Assembly: GCA_002839805.1 (NCBI GenBank)
Contig: PGYT01000004.1
Location: 62,876-126,875 of the forward strand
DNA from: Ignavibacteriae bacterium HGW-Ignavibacteriae-2
Lineage (GTDB): Bacteria; Bacteroidota; Ignavibacteria; Ignavibacteriales; Melioribacteraceae
Reading direction: 5' to 3'
Length of the DNA stretch: 64,000 nt
Part shown: positions 18,914-28,083 of the stretch, in pieces
Layout: each line of letters starts with the position of its first letter
Position numbering within the stretch: position 1 is the stretch's first letter
Position numbers and translations under genes: made by a program
Notes under the pieces: generated by a model
What the model was told of the DNA's origin: nothing
The model's database searches: none
What the model saw: only the letters and a program-made list of their open reading frames with translations

Positions 18914-21523
18914 ATGTCAGAAACACCATTAATGGCGCAGTACAATAAGATTAAAGAACAAAACCCCGATATGCTTCTTCTTTTCCGGGTTGGTGATTTT
19001 TTTGAAACATTCGACGAAGATGCGAAAACTGCGTCTAAAGTATTGGGCATCACTTTAACAAAAAGATCCAATGGAAAAGCCGGAAACGTACCTCTTGCTG
19101 GCTTTCCACACCATGCTATAGATACTTATTTGCCTAAACTTGTACGTGCCGGATACAGGGTTGCCGTCTGCGAACAGATGGAAAATCCTAAATTTGCGAA
19201 AGGAATTGTGAAACGAGAGATTGTTGAAGTTGTTACGCCTGGCGTTGCAATGTCCGACAAATTATTGGATCACAAAAAAAATAATTATGTTTTAGCTGTG
19301 TACCTACATGATGAAATTGCAGGCATTTCTTTCGCTGATATCTCTACGGGAGAATTTTATTGTTACGAATTGCCCGAAACAAAATTCAGTCAGCAGATTG
19401 AACATATCAATCCAACAGAAATATTAATTGCAAAAAGGCAAAAAAATGTAATTGAGCCGATTATTGCTTCTCTGAATACAAATGCGCGTTTAACTAAAGT
19501 TGATGATTGGCATTTTGATTTTAGTTTTGCAACCGACATTCTGTTGGAACATTTCAACACCAAAACTCTTAAGGGTTATGGAATTGAAAATTTGTCCGAT
19601 GGTGTTGTAGCAGCAGGCATAGTGCTTCACTATCTAAAAGAGACTCAGAGAGCAAATCTAACTCACATGAATAAAATTGCGCTCTACAATCCATCCGATT
19701 ATATGATGCTCGATTTTTCTACGAAACGAAATTTAGAAATTACCTTTACAATACAAGAAGGCACTAGAGAAGGTTCATTAATTTCCATACTCGATAAAAC
19801 AGAAACTGCCATGGGCGGTAGACTACTTAAGAAATGGATATCCGCCCCATTAAGGAGAAAAGAACCGATTCTTAATCGGCAAGAATGTGTAGAAGATTTA
19901 TATATGAACAAAACTCTAAGAAAAAATTTACAAAACGAATTTAAAGAAATTGGAGATTTAGAAAGAATGATTTCGCGTGTATGCACTGGTAAAGCAAATC
20001 CACGTGAGATGATAAATATTAAAACTTCTCTAAAAAAAATTCCTCTTATAAAACAATTGCTCGATCAATCGAAAAGCAAAAGTATTGGATTAATAAATGA
20101 CAATCTCAACGAGTTGGGACAAATTGTTGAAAAATTGGAACTAGCCTTAAATGACGATCCTCCCCTTAATATTAACGATGGCGGAATTATTCGTAAAGGA
20201 TATTCTCCGGAACTTGATGAACTTAGAGACCTTTCCAAGAATGCTAAAAACTGGATTGCCAATCTTCAGAAAACAGAAAGAGAACGAACGGGTATAGCTT
20301 CATTAAAAATTGGTTTTAACAAAGTTTTTGGATATTTTATTGAAGTTAGTAACGCTCAAAAAAATAAAGTGCCCGAAAATTATATTCGAAAGCAAACCCT
20401 TGTAAACAATGAGAGGTTTATAACTCCTGAGCTAAAAGAATATGAAGACAAGATCTTAAATGCTCAGGAAAATATTGGGAATCTTGAGTTTGAGTTGTTC
20501 AATCAAATCCGTTTTGAAGTGGCTGCCCAAACTGTTAAAATTCAAGAGAATGCAAGATTAATTGCAATGCTGGACTGCTATCTTTCTTTTGCCGAATCAG
20601 CTGAATCTTACAAATACGTGAAGCCCGTAATTAATGATTCGGATGAAATAATAATTAAAAAAGGGCGTCATCCTGTAGTAGAACAAATTCTGCCTCCAGG
20701 CGAAAAATTTACCCCTAACGATTGTATTCTGTCCAACAACGACAATCAAATAATTTTATTAACCGGTCCAAATATGGCTGGAAAATCGGTTTACCTGCGT
20801 CAAATAGGACTAATAGTTCTGCTGGCTCAAATTGGTTCTTTTGTTCCTGCTGAATCTGCAGTTATTGGTTTAGTAGACCGTATTTATACTCGTGTTGGGG
20901 CAAGTGATAATATTTCGGCCGGTGAAAGTACTTTCCTAGTAGAAATGCAGGAAGCAGCAAATATTTTAAATAACGCCAGCAGTAAAAGTTTAATACTACT
21001 CGATGAAATTGGGCGTGGTACAAGTACGTTTGATGGAATCTCTATTGCGTGGGCAATAACCGAATATCTGCATGAAAATCCAGATATGCCAGCGAAAACA
21101 TTATTCGCTACCCATTATCACGAGTTAAATGAAATGGCTTCGATTTTTCCAAGAATAAAAAATTTTAAGGTTGAGGTTCGTGAATATGAAGATAAAGTAA
21201 TTTTCCTTCACAAAGTAACACCGGGCGGTGCCGACCATAGTTATGGTATTCAAGTTGCCCAAATGGCCGGTCTGCCTTTATTTGTAACCAACAGGGCGAA
21301 AGAAGTTCTTCAAAATCTGGAAGGCAAAGAGTTAACACCTTATGAGGTAAAAAAAGCAAAACTCGCCAAATTGAAACACCAGGATGAGTTACAAATAAAT
21401 ATGTTTGAAATTAAGGATGATAAACTAAGAAAAGAGCTTTCCGATATGGAAATTGATCACTTAACTCCGATTGAAGCTCTAAATAGACTCAATGAATTAA
21501 AGAAAAAGGCTAAAGAAGAGTGA
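18914..21523 (+). CDS. mutS: DNA mismatch repair protein MutS
   Basis: Mismatch-recognition ATPase, 869 residues, full length for bacterial MutS1. Near the N-terminus GDFFETF supplies the Phe-x-Glu pair (Phe29, Glu31) that stacks on mispaired bases. The connector, lever and clamp domains follow. The ATPase has Walker A GPNMAGKS (about 617-624), the ILLDEIGRGTSTFDG Walker B/signature segment and the FATHYHEL histidine switch. The C-terminal helical dimerisation segment ends in a Lys/Glu-rich tail. A lipoprotein gene and two aromatic-pathway genes follow closely on the same strand, so the operon may mix repair and biosynthesis. MutL is not in the window. Confidence 0.97.
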   Translation: MSETPLMAQYNKIKEQNPDMLLLFRVGDFFETFDEDAKTASKVLGITLTKRSNGKAGNVPLAGFPHHAIDTYLPKLVRAGYRVAVCEQMENPKFAKGIVKREIVEVVTPGVAMSDKLLDHKKNNYVLAVYLHDEIAGISFADISTGEFYCYELPETKFSQQIEHINPTEILIAKRQKNVIEPIIASLNTNARLTKVDDWHFDFSFATDILLEHFNTKTLKGYGIENLSDGVVAAGIVLHYLKETQRANLTHMNKIALYNPSDYMMLDFSTKRNLEITFTIQEGTREGSLISILDKTETAMGGRLLKKWISAPLRRKEPILNRQECVEDLYMNKTLRKNLQNEFKEIGDLERMISRVCTGKANPREMINIKTSLKKIPLIKQLLDQSKSKSIGLINDNLNELGQIVEKLELALNDDPPLNINDGGIIRKGYSPELDELRDLSKNAKNWIANLQKTERERTGIASLKIGFNKVFGYFIEVSNAQKNKVPENYIRKQTLVNNERFITPELKEYEDKILNAQENIGNLEFELFNQIRFEVAAQTVKIQENARLIAMLDCYLSFAESAESYKYVKPVINDSDEIIIKKGRHPVVEQILPPGEKFTPNDCILSNNDNQIILLTGPNMAGKSVYLRQIGLIVLLAQIGSFVPAESAVIGLVDRIYTRVGASDNISAGESTFLVEMQEAANILNNASSKSLILLDEIGRGTSTFDGISIAWAITEYLHENPDMPAKTLFATHYHELNEMASIFPRIKNFKVEVREYEDKVIFLHKVTPGGADHSYGIQVAQMAGLPLFVTNRAKEVLQNLEGKELTPYEVKKAKLAKLKHQDELQINMFEIKDDKLRKELSDMEIDHLTPIEALNRLNELKKKAKEE

Positions 21524-21563
21524 TTTTTTTATTATTCTTGCATTTCAAAATATGGAATACTTA

Positions 21564-22175
21564 ATGAAGAGAATCCTTTCAGGTCTGGTTTTGTTATTTT
21601 TTATATTCGCGTGTAAACCTGATTACACTCCCGAACAAATGGAGTATATTTCTACCATTAAAAAACATCGTTCGGCAACTGATGAGTATATGGAAAATAA
21701 TTCTAACTCCCCCTTTAATTTTAAAGGCAAAGTTGAATTTCATCCCTTAAATTATTTTGATGTTGATCCGGAATTCAAATTTAGTAGTAAGTTATACGTC
21801 CATAATAAAAAAGATACCATTGCAATTTACGGAACGAAAGGCGAAAAACGTACATCTGTAAGATATGGCTATGTGCAGTTTAGTTTTAGAAATCAGGATT
21901 ATAAATTAAATGTATACCAAAGCAACTCGCGAAACGGAAATATCTATTACAGTATATGGTTTACAGATAAAACAACAAATGAATTAACTTATGGAGTTGG
22001 ACGATATCTTGATTTCGATATTTCTGACAATCCAGATTATATTTATGATATTGATTTTAATATGGCATATAATCCATATTGCGCTTACAGCAAAGAATAT
22101 TCATGCGCAATTCCAACAAAAGATGATTATCTCGATCTGGCAGTTACAGCCGGTGAAAAAAAGTTTCATGATTAA
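21564..22175 (+). CDS. DUF1684 family lipoprotein
   Basis: Predicted lipoprotein of 203 residues from the second ATG; an ATG at 21552 would add four residues. The N-terminus is basic then hydrophobic and ends FFIFAC, a lipobox-like site. The body carries the DUF1684 signature: TKGEKRTSVRYGYVQF, then FTDKTTNELTYGVGRYLD, then DFNMAYNPYCAYSKEYSC and a final AGEKKF. The family is widespread in Bacteroidota; its function is unknown to me. It sits 28-40 bp after mutS and 12 bp before DAHP synthase, probably in one transcript, with no clear functional tie to either. Confidence 0.85.
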   Translation: MKRILSGLVLLFFIFACKPDYTPEQMEYISTIKKHRSATDEYMENNSNSPFNFKGKVEFHPLNYFDVDPEFKFSSKLYVHNKKDTIAIYGTKGEKRTSVRYGYVQFSFRNQDYKLNVYQSNSRNGNIYYSIWFTDKTTNELTYGVGRYLDFDISDNPDYIYDIDFNMAYNPYCAYSKEYSCAIPTKDDYLDLAVTAGEKKFHD

Positions 22176-22187
22176 AAAGGAGTTAAA

Positions 22188-23201
22188 GTGGTAGTAATTC
22201 TAAAGAACAACGCAACCGATGATCAAATCGATAATGTTAAAAAACATTTGGAGGATTACGGTTTTCAGATACACGAGTCCCGTGGAGTTCAAAAAACTAT
22301 TTTGGGTGCAATTGGAGTTCAGCCTGATTTTGATACGCGCAAAATTAGGATTCTTGATGGAGTTGCAGAAGTATACAGAGTAACTGCGCCATATAAGTTA
22401 GCTGGACGTGATTTTAAAAGCGATAATTCCATAATTAAAATTAAAGACGTTGAAATTGGCGGAAATGAAATTGTTTTAATGTCTGGACCCTGTTCTATTG
22501 AAAGCGAAGAACAGATTTTTAAATTGGCCGAAATTGTTTCTAGATCAGGTTCAAAAATATTAAGAGGCGGAGCTTTTAAACCAAGAACTTCTCCATACTC
22601 TTTCCAGGGAATGGGCGAAGAAGGTTTAAAATTAATGCGAGCCGCAGCAGATCAATACGGACTATTAGTTATTACAGAAGTGATGCAGATAAGCGAACTT
22701 GATGTTATAGGCAAATATGCCGATATATATCAGTTGGGTGCACGTAATATGCAGAACTTTGCACTCTTAAAAGAGTTGGGAAACGTTAAAATTCCAGTTA
22801 TGATAAAACGCGGACTTGCCGCGACAATTGAAGAACTTTTAATGTCTGCCGAATATGTTCTTGCAAATGGAAATTCGGATGTAATTTTATGCGAACGCGG
22901 CATAAGAACTTTTGAAAAGTATACGAGAAATACTTTCGATCTTTCCGCAATTCCTGTTATTCATAAACGAAGTCATCTGCCAATAATAGCCGATCCTTCA
23001 CATGCTACTGGAATAAGAGATCAGGTACCTCCAATGGCTCGCGCAGCTGTAGCAGCTGGTGCCGATGGACTAATGATAGAGATTCATCACGATCCCGAAC
23101 ACGCTATGTCCGATGGACCGCAAGCTTTGCTGCCAGAGGTATTTATTGAATTAGTTAAAGAATTACGAACTATCGCACAAGCCATTCACAGGAATCTTTA
23201 A
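22188..23201 (+). CDS. aroF: 3-deoxy-7-phosphoheptulonate synthase (DAHP synthase)
   Basis: First step of the shikimate pathway: phosphoenolpyruvate plus erythrose-4-phosphate to DAHP. At 337 residues it is the Thermotoga/Bacillus-like form with an N-terminal ferredoxin-like regulatory domain (1-72) before the TIM barrel. Motifs: MSGPCSIES (98-106) with metal ligand Cys102, LRGGAFKPRTSPYSFQG substrate loop, and DPSHATG. The start is GTG at 22188, supported by AAAGGAG upstream and by the family N-terminus. Its stop codon directly abuts the tyrA start, so DAHP synthase and prephenate dehydrogenase are probably translated together. The N-terminal domain is the likely place for feedback control by aromatic amino acids. 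Confidence 0.95.
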   Translation: MVVILKNNATDDQIDNVKKHLEDYGFQIHESRGVQKTILGAIGVQPDFDTRKIRILDGVAEVYRVTAPYKLAGRDFKSDNSIIKIKDVEIGGNEIVLMSGPCSIESEEQIFKLAEIVSRSGSKILRGGAFKPRTSPYSFQGMGEEGLKLMRAAADQYGLLVITEVMQISELDVIGKYADIYQLGARNMQNFALLKELGNVKIPVMIKRGLAATIEELLMSAEYVLANGNSDVILCERGIRTFEKYTRNTFDLSAIPVIHKRSHLPIIADPSHATGIRDQVPPMARAAVAAGADGLMIEIHHDPEHAMSDGPQALLPEVFIELVKELRTIAQAIHRNL

Positions 23202-24278
23202 TTGAAGGAAAAAATTGCAATAATAGGTTTAGGACTTATTGGTGGTTCAATTGCAAAAGCTTTAAAGGGCGCTGATAATAATATTGTTATCAGCGCTTAT
23301 GATAAACCTGAGATTTTAAATACCGCACTTAAGGAAAAAATAATTAACGACGCTTTACAAAATTTTGAACAAGCATTGGATTCGGACATTATTTTTATTT
23401 GTTTACCTATTGATACGGCAATTAATATTTTCAAAAATCTGGCTCCAAACCTTAGATCAAATCAAATATTGACCGATGTTTGCAGTGTAAAAACAGCATT
23501 TGCAGATATCTGGTCTCAAATTAAAAGTTCCGGAATTTATATTGGCGGACACCCAATGACAGGCAAAGAAAAGGGCGGTTACGAGAATTCCGATGCACTT
23601 CTTTTTGAAAATTCAATTTATATTCTTACCGAGGATTTGAGAAATAATAATAATCTTGAAAATTTCAGGATCATCATAGAATCGTTAGGCGCAAATATTT
23701 TGCATGTTCCTCCAAAACAGCATGACGTGATTGCTGCGAGCATAAGTCATCTGCCGCAATTGATTTCAGTAGTGCTTGTAAATACAGCTTCTTTAAAAAC
23801 AGATAATTATAATTTTCTCGACCTGGCCGCTGGCGGTTTTAGAGATATGACCCGTATCGCCTCAAGTGATTTTGGAATTTGGAAATCCATTATTTCGGAA
23901 AACAGGGGTGAAATAATTTCTGCAATAGAAAAGTTTATTTTTGAGGTGAACAAAATTAAAGGATTTGTTTATAATTTAGATTATAACGAACTTAATGATT
24001 ATTTTGAGACAGCTCGAAAAAGCCGTGACGAAATTCCGCAAAAGACCAAAGGATTCCTCACTCCACTTCACGATATTTTTATCTTTGTTAAAGACGAACC
24101 AGGTGTTATAAGCAAGGTTTCTGGCGCCCTATTTGAAAATGGAATAAATATTAAAGATATTGAATTGTTAAAAATTCGCGAAGGTGAAGGAGGTACATTC
24201 AGAATTGCCTTCGAATCCGCTGATGACGCCTCAAGAGCAAAAAATATACTTCAATCTACGGGTTTCAGAACGAACTAG
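23202..24278 (+). CDS. tyrA: Prephenate dehydrogenase with C-terminal ACT domain
   Basis: Converts prephenate to 4-hydroxyphenylpyruvate in tyrosine synthesis; 358 residues. The N-terminal Rossmann fold starts with GLGLIGGS (9-16). GGHPMTGKEKGG supplies the conserved active-site His. The all-helical prephenate dehydrogenase domain contains ISHLPQL and AAGGFRDMTRIASSD. From about 290 an ACT domain (DEPGVISKVSGALFENGINI) probably binds tyrosine. The start is TTG immediately after the TAA of aroF with no gap; no in-frame ATG fits the Rossmann N-terminus, and an upstream GGAATC within aroF could serve as ribosome binding site. It converges on the next gene with only 10 bp between stops and no visible terminator. 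Confidence 0.93.
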   Translation: MKEKIAIIGLGLIGGSIAKALKGADNNIVISAYDKPEILNTALKEKIINDALQNFEQALDSDIIFICLPIDTAINIFKNLAPNLRSNQILTDVCSVKTAFADIWSQIKSSGIYIGGHPMTGKEKGGYENSDALLFENSIYILTEDLRNNNNLENFRIIIESLGANILHVPPKQHDVIAASISHLPQLISVVLVNTASLKTDNYNFLDLAAGGFRDMTRIASSDFGIWKSIISENRGEIISAIEKFIFEVNKIKGFVYNLDYNELNDYFETARKSRDEIPQKTKGFLTPLHDIFIFVKDEPGVISKVSGALFENGINIKDIELLKIREGEGGTFRIAFESADDASRAKNILQSTGFRTN

Positions 24279-24288
24279 TTTCCATTTA

Positions 24289-25854
24289 TCACGAAAGGTT
24301 TACATTTAAATATTTAGCCACAGCTTCCGCACTTCTTTGACCATCGATAGCAGCTGATACTATTCCACCCGCGTATCCAGCCCCTTCCCCCGCAGGAAAC
24401 AATCCATTGGTATGAATATGCATTAAAGTCCCGTTATCCCGAGGAATACGGATGGGTGAACTTGTACGAGTTTCACCTGCTAATATCTGAGCTTCGTCGG
24501 TAAGGTATCCGTGCATTGTTTTTCCGAATATTTTAAGACTTTGTCCCAAAGCTTTTGCAATTGCTTTGGGCAGTAATTCGTGCAGTGGTGATGTAACGGT
24601 ACCCGGGATATAAGAAGTTGAAGGAAGTGATTGGGATGATTTTCGTTGAACAAAATCGGTTACTCTTTGAGCAGGCGCAGTTTGGCTTTTGCCGCCGGCA
24701 ATAAAAGAAATATTCTCAACATGTTTCTGATATTCCAAGCCGGCGAAAATACCATACCTTTTAAATTTATTCCAGTCATTTTCACCAACAGAAACAACTA
24801 ATCCAGAATTTGCATATGGGGAATCCCTTCTGGAAACTGACATACCATTTAGCACCAATTCATCAGGAGCTGTGGAGGCAGGTACAATAATACCGCCTGG
24901 ACACATACAGAATGAGTAAACACCACGATCCTCAAGCTGACAGGATAAACTATAAGAAGAAGCCGGCAGTTTAGAGTTATGTTTAGTTGAATGATATTGT
25001 ATTTTATCTATCAATGGCTGAGGATGCTCAATACGCACTCCCATCGCGAATGATTTGGATTCAATTGTAATTTCTTTGCTGTGTAAAAGATAATAGATAT
25101 CACGAGCAGAGTGCCCTGTTGCCAATATTACCGAGTCGGCAATAATCTCCTCATTTCCGTTCACAATAACTCCTCGGATGGAATTATTTCTCAGAATCAA
25201 ATCCGTTAATTTCGAATTGAAGTGGTATTCTCCGCCATTGTTTAATATTGTTTCTCTAATTGCCAAAATAATTTTGGGTAAGTTGTTCGATCCAATATGT
25301 GGATGCGCATCTATAAGAATATCGGAAACTGCTCCATGCTGGTGTAACAAGTTTAGAATACTTTTTACATCACCCCGTTTTGTCGAACGTGTGTATAGTT
25401 TACCATCGCTGTAAGTACCCGCACCTCCTTCTCCAAAACAATAATTGGATTCCGGGTTTACAATATGATCCTGCATTATCGCGCGAAGATCTCTACGTCG
25501 CGCCTGTACATCTTTGCCACGCTCTACAATTACTGGTTTAATGTTTAGTTCAATTAATTTTAGGGCGGCAAACATTCCTGCAGGCCCTCCACCAACTATC
25601 ACAACTTTTTTGTCTGAACTGACAGGTTGAAATTTGGTGGGTTGAATAATTTCCTTAATATTTTCATTTATATAAGCGATTACTTTTAACCTATAAACAG
25701 GATTTTTTTTTCTGGCGTCTAAAGATCTTCTTATAACTTGCAAAGTGTTAATCTCAGCGACATTAACATTAAGGTTTTTGGCCGCAATTTTCTTTTGATA
25801 CTCAACATTATCAATAAATTCGGGTGGTATACTTAATTCTATTTCTTTTTTCAA
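24289..25854 (-). CDS. NAD(P)/FAD-dependent oxidoreductase, COG2509-like
   Basis: Uncharacterised FAD-dependent dehydrogenase of 521 residues. A small N-terminal region (1-80) with an IRRSLDARKK stretch precedes the dinucleotide-binding GGGPAG (88-93) and the ribose-binding VIVERG. GEGGAGTYSDGKL and the C-terminal PAGEGAGYAGGIVSAAIDG (FAD-contacting) are hallmarks of this family, whose substrate is not known. Several conserved cysteines occur in CFGEGG and SFCMCPGGI. Start TTG at 25854, supported by AAGGGGAC eight bases upstream and by alignment of the family N-terminus; no earlier ATG exists. It follows the SDR gene by 82 bp on the same strand. Confidence 0.88.
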   Translation of the reverse strand: MKKEIELSIPPEFIDNVEYQKKIAAKNLNVNVAEINTLQVIRRSLDARKKNPVYRLKVIAYINENIKEIIQPTKFQPVSSDKKVVIVGGGPAGMFAALKLIELNIKPVIVERGKDVQARRRDLRAIMQDHIVNPESNYCFGEGGAGTYSDGKLYTRSTKRGDVKSILNLLHQHGAVSDILIDAHPHIGSNNLPKIILAIRETILNNGGEYHFNSKLTDLILRNNSIRGVIVNGNEEIIADSVILATGHSARDIYYLLHSKEITIESKSFAMGVRIEHPQPLIDKIQYHSTKHNSKLPASSYSLSCQLEDRGVYSFCMCPGGIIVPASTAPDELVLNGMSVSRRDSPYANSGLVVSVGENDWNKFKRYGIFAGLEYQKHVENISFIAGGKSQTAPAQRVTDFVQRKSSQSLPSTSYIPGTVTSPLHELLPKAIAKALGQSLKIFGKTMHGYLTDEAQILAGETRTSSPIRIPRDNGTLMHIHTNGLFPAGEGAGYAGGIVSAAIDGQRSAEAVAKYLNVNLS

Positions 25855-25936
25855 TTGATTGTCCCCTTCTTATGGAGAAATATTTTTAGATAAATAGAAA
25901 TCTATTCATCTAATAATTTTAGTTATTTGTTAAATT

Positions 25937-26728
25937 TTAATATGTGGATTTAATTAATCCGCCGTCCACAGCAATTGTTTGACCAGTGATATAACTTGCT
26001 TGAACGGATGCCAGATAAACAATAAGTGCTCCGATTTCATCAGGGCGGGCCAGTCGTTTTAACGGAACATCGTTGGTCATTGATGACAAAACATGCTCAT
26101 GGGATTCACCCCTTTCTTTAGCACGGGTTACGGCAAGTTCATAAAGCCTTCCTGTAAGAGTAAATCCTGGAGCGATATTATTTACAGTAATGTTATACTG
26201 CCCTACATCGTTACTCAATGTTTTAGCCCAAGCTATTAACGCGCTTCGGAAAGAATTGGAAAGCATCAAATTGTCTATTGGCTGCTTCACGCTGATTGAG
26301 GTGATATTTATAATTCTTCCCCAGTTTTTTGCTTTCATAGCCGGAAGCACCTCGCGGGTAAATCTTAATGCACTGAATAAAACTTGATCTGCCGCTTGTT
26401 CCCAATCTTTGAATTCCAGTTCATCGAATTTACCTGGAACTGGTCCACCGCAATTATTCACAAGAATATCAATTTCACCAAGTGTACGGTTAACTTCATG
26501 AACAGCTGTTTCAATATCTTCGGCTTTGTTTAAATCACAAACAACCCACTCCGGTTCAACGCCAAGCGTTTTTTTTATATCGGCGGCAGCACTAATAAGA
26601 TTGCCTTGATTGCGGGAAGCGATTGCAACTTTACATCCTTCTTTAATAAATAACTCTGCTGTAGCTCGTCCAATTCCTTTACTGGCAGCGGAAATAAAAA
26701 CGACTTTATCTTTTAATTCGAAATTCAT
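25937..26728 (-). CDS. SDR-like protein lacking the canonical catalytic Tyr-x3-Lys
   Basis: Short-chain dehydrogenase/reductase fold, 263 residues from the ATG at 26728; a TTG six bases upstream is possible, but GAGG is well spaced for the ATG. The nucleotide-binding turn is AASKGIG (14-20) instead of TGxxxGIG; NNCGG (91-95) and the C-terminal ITGQTIAVDGG are standard. The segment that should hold the Tyr-x3-Lys dyad reads NLMLSNSFRSALIAW, so Tyr aligns to Ser/Asn and Lys to Arg161; Ser144 is kept. This matches the SDR subgroup described as BKR-like but without a perfect catalytic tetrad. Substrate unknown. Confidence 0.85.
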   Translation of the reverse strand: MNFELKDKVVFISAASKGIGRATAELFIKEGCKVAIASRNQGNLISAAADIKKTLGVEPEWVVCDLNKAEDIETAVHEVNRTLGEIDILVNNCGGPVPGKFDELEFKDWEQAADQVLFSALRFTREVLPAMKAKNWGRIINITSISVKQPIDNLMLSNSFRSALIAWAKTLSNDVGQYNITVNNIAPGFTLTGRLYELAVTRAKERGESHEHVLSSMTNDVPLKRLARPDEIGALIVYLASVQASYITGQTIAVDGGLIKSTY

Positions 26729-26803
26729 TTTCAACCTCGAAAATCTGTAGACTAATATTTAGAAAATAACTAAATAAATGACAACAATTAAACGAAACAA
26801 AAA

Positions 26804-26822
26804 AGCCCCGCTTTGCGGGGCT
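26804..26822 (-). terminator. Strong terminator of the hbd-ackA operon
   Basis: An 8-bp GC-rich stem (AGCCCCGC / GCGGGGCT) with a 3-nt loop, 29 bp past the ackA stop. On the minus strand it is followed by TTTTTTGTTT, a classical intrinsic terminator. It separates ackA from the SDR gene downstream, which therefore needs its own promoter. Confidence 0.9.
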
Positions 26823-26850
26823 AATTTAAAGAAAAAAATTAAAAGTAAAA

Positions 26851-28068
26851 CTAGTTTTCCAGAACAGAAACCCTGTCTTTTACTATTATTTCAGTATCCA
26901 GAGCAATAACTAACTCCTCGTTTGTAGGAATTCTTAATATTTTTGCTTTCGAATCTGCTTTCGAAATTATAACTTCGCCCTTAACATTTTCATTCAATTC
27001 TTCATCCAATTCAAGTCCTAAATATTCCATATTTGCACAAACTTCTTTACGGGTAAACGAAGAATTCTCCCCAATTCCACCAGTAAAAACCAAAGCGTCC
27101 AATCCACCCAATGCAGCTATGTAGGAACCGATATATTTTTTTATACGATAGTTATAAGCTTTCAAAGCAATTTTTGCTCTTTTATTGCCTTCTTCCTGTG
27201 CTTCTTCTATTTCACGCATATCACTGCTTACGCCACTTAATCCAATCATCCCGCTGTGTTTGTTCAACAAAGTGTTCATTTCGGAAAGCGTAAGACCTTC
27301 TTTACCCATTACATAGGTTATTAAAGCAGGGTCCAAATCACCACATCTCGTACCCATTAATAATCCCTCTAGAGGAGTGAATCCCATGGATGTATCAATG
27401 GATTTACCATGATTAATGGCTGCAACACTGGCACCATTACCCAGATGGCAGGTAATAATTTTTAATTCCTCATACGGCCTGCCTAATAATTCGGCGGCTC
27501 GTTGTGCCACAAATCTGTGTGAAGTACCGTGGAAGCCATATCTTCTTAATTTATATCTTTTGTATAATTCATACGGCAATCCATATAAATAAGCGTGTTC
27601 AGGCATTTTAGCATGAAAAGCGGTATCGAAAACACCGCACTGGGGTGTTGAAGGCAAATGTGATTTGGCCGCCTCAATACCTTTTATATTTGGCGGATTA
27701 TGTAACGGAGCCAATTCGATATTATCCCTTAATACCCGCATAACTTCGTCAGTAATCAGAACCGAACCTGAGAATTCTTCACCACCATGAACTACCCTGT
27801 GACCGACAGCATCAATCTCACTTTTATCTTTAATAACGCCATGATTTGGACTTAACAATACCGCAACAACATATTCAATAGCAATTGTATGGTCCAATAT
27901 TTCACCAACAATAGAAATTTTTTCCCTGTCCATCGGTTTATGTGTTAAAACAGCGCTGCTCATTCCAATACGTTCTACCTGACCTTTAGCCAAAGCTATC
28001 CCTAATTCGGTATCTATAAATTGATATTTTATCGATGAACTTCCACAATTAAGTACTAAAACTTTCAT
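26851..28068 (-). CDS. ackA: Acetate kinase
   Basis: Interconverts acetyl phosphate + ADP and acetate + ATP; 405 residues, full length. Motifs: N-terminal LNCGSSSIKYQ (phosphate-binding Asn/Ser), GHRVVHGGE, the substrate pocket FDTAFHAKMP with its Asp, YGFHGTSHRFV with two conserved His, CHLGNGASVAAI, and FTGGIGENS near the C-terminus. A clear ribosome binding site AAAGGAAA precedes the ATG. It follows the 3-hydroxyacyl-CoA dehydrogenase gene by 15 bp and ends at a strong terminator. Phosphotransacetylase is not in the window. With acyl-CoA genes nearby, a role in acetate production with ATP gain is likely. Confidence 0.97.
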   Translation of the reverse strand: MKVLVLNCGSSSIKYQFIDTELGIALAKGQVERIGMSSAVLTHKPMDREKISIVGEILDHTIAIEYVVAVLLSPNHGVIKDKSEIDAVGHRVVHGGEEFSGSVLITDEVMRVLRDNIELAPLHNPPNIKGIEAAKSHLPSTPQCGVFDTAFHAKMPEHAYLYGLPYELYKRYKLRRYGFHGTSHRFVAQRAAELLGRPYEELKIITCHLGNGASVAAINHGKSIDTSMGFTPLEGLLMGTRCGDLDPALITYVMGKEGLTLSEMNTLLNKHSGMIGLSGVSSDMREIEEAQEEGNKRAKIALKAYNYRIKKYIGSYIAALGGLDALVFTGGIGENSSFTRKEVCANMEYLGLELDEELNENVKGEVIISKADSKAKILRIPTNEELVIALDTEIIVKDRVSVLEN

Positions 28069-28083
28069 TTCATTTCCTTTTAT

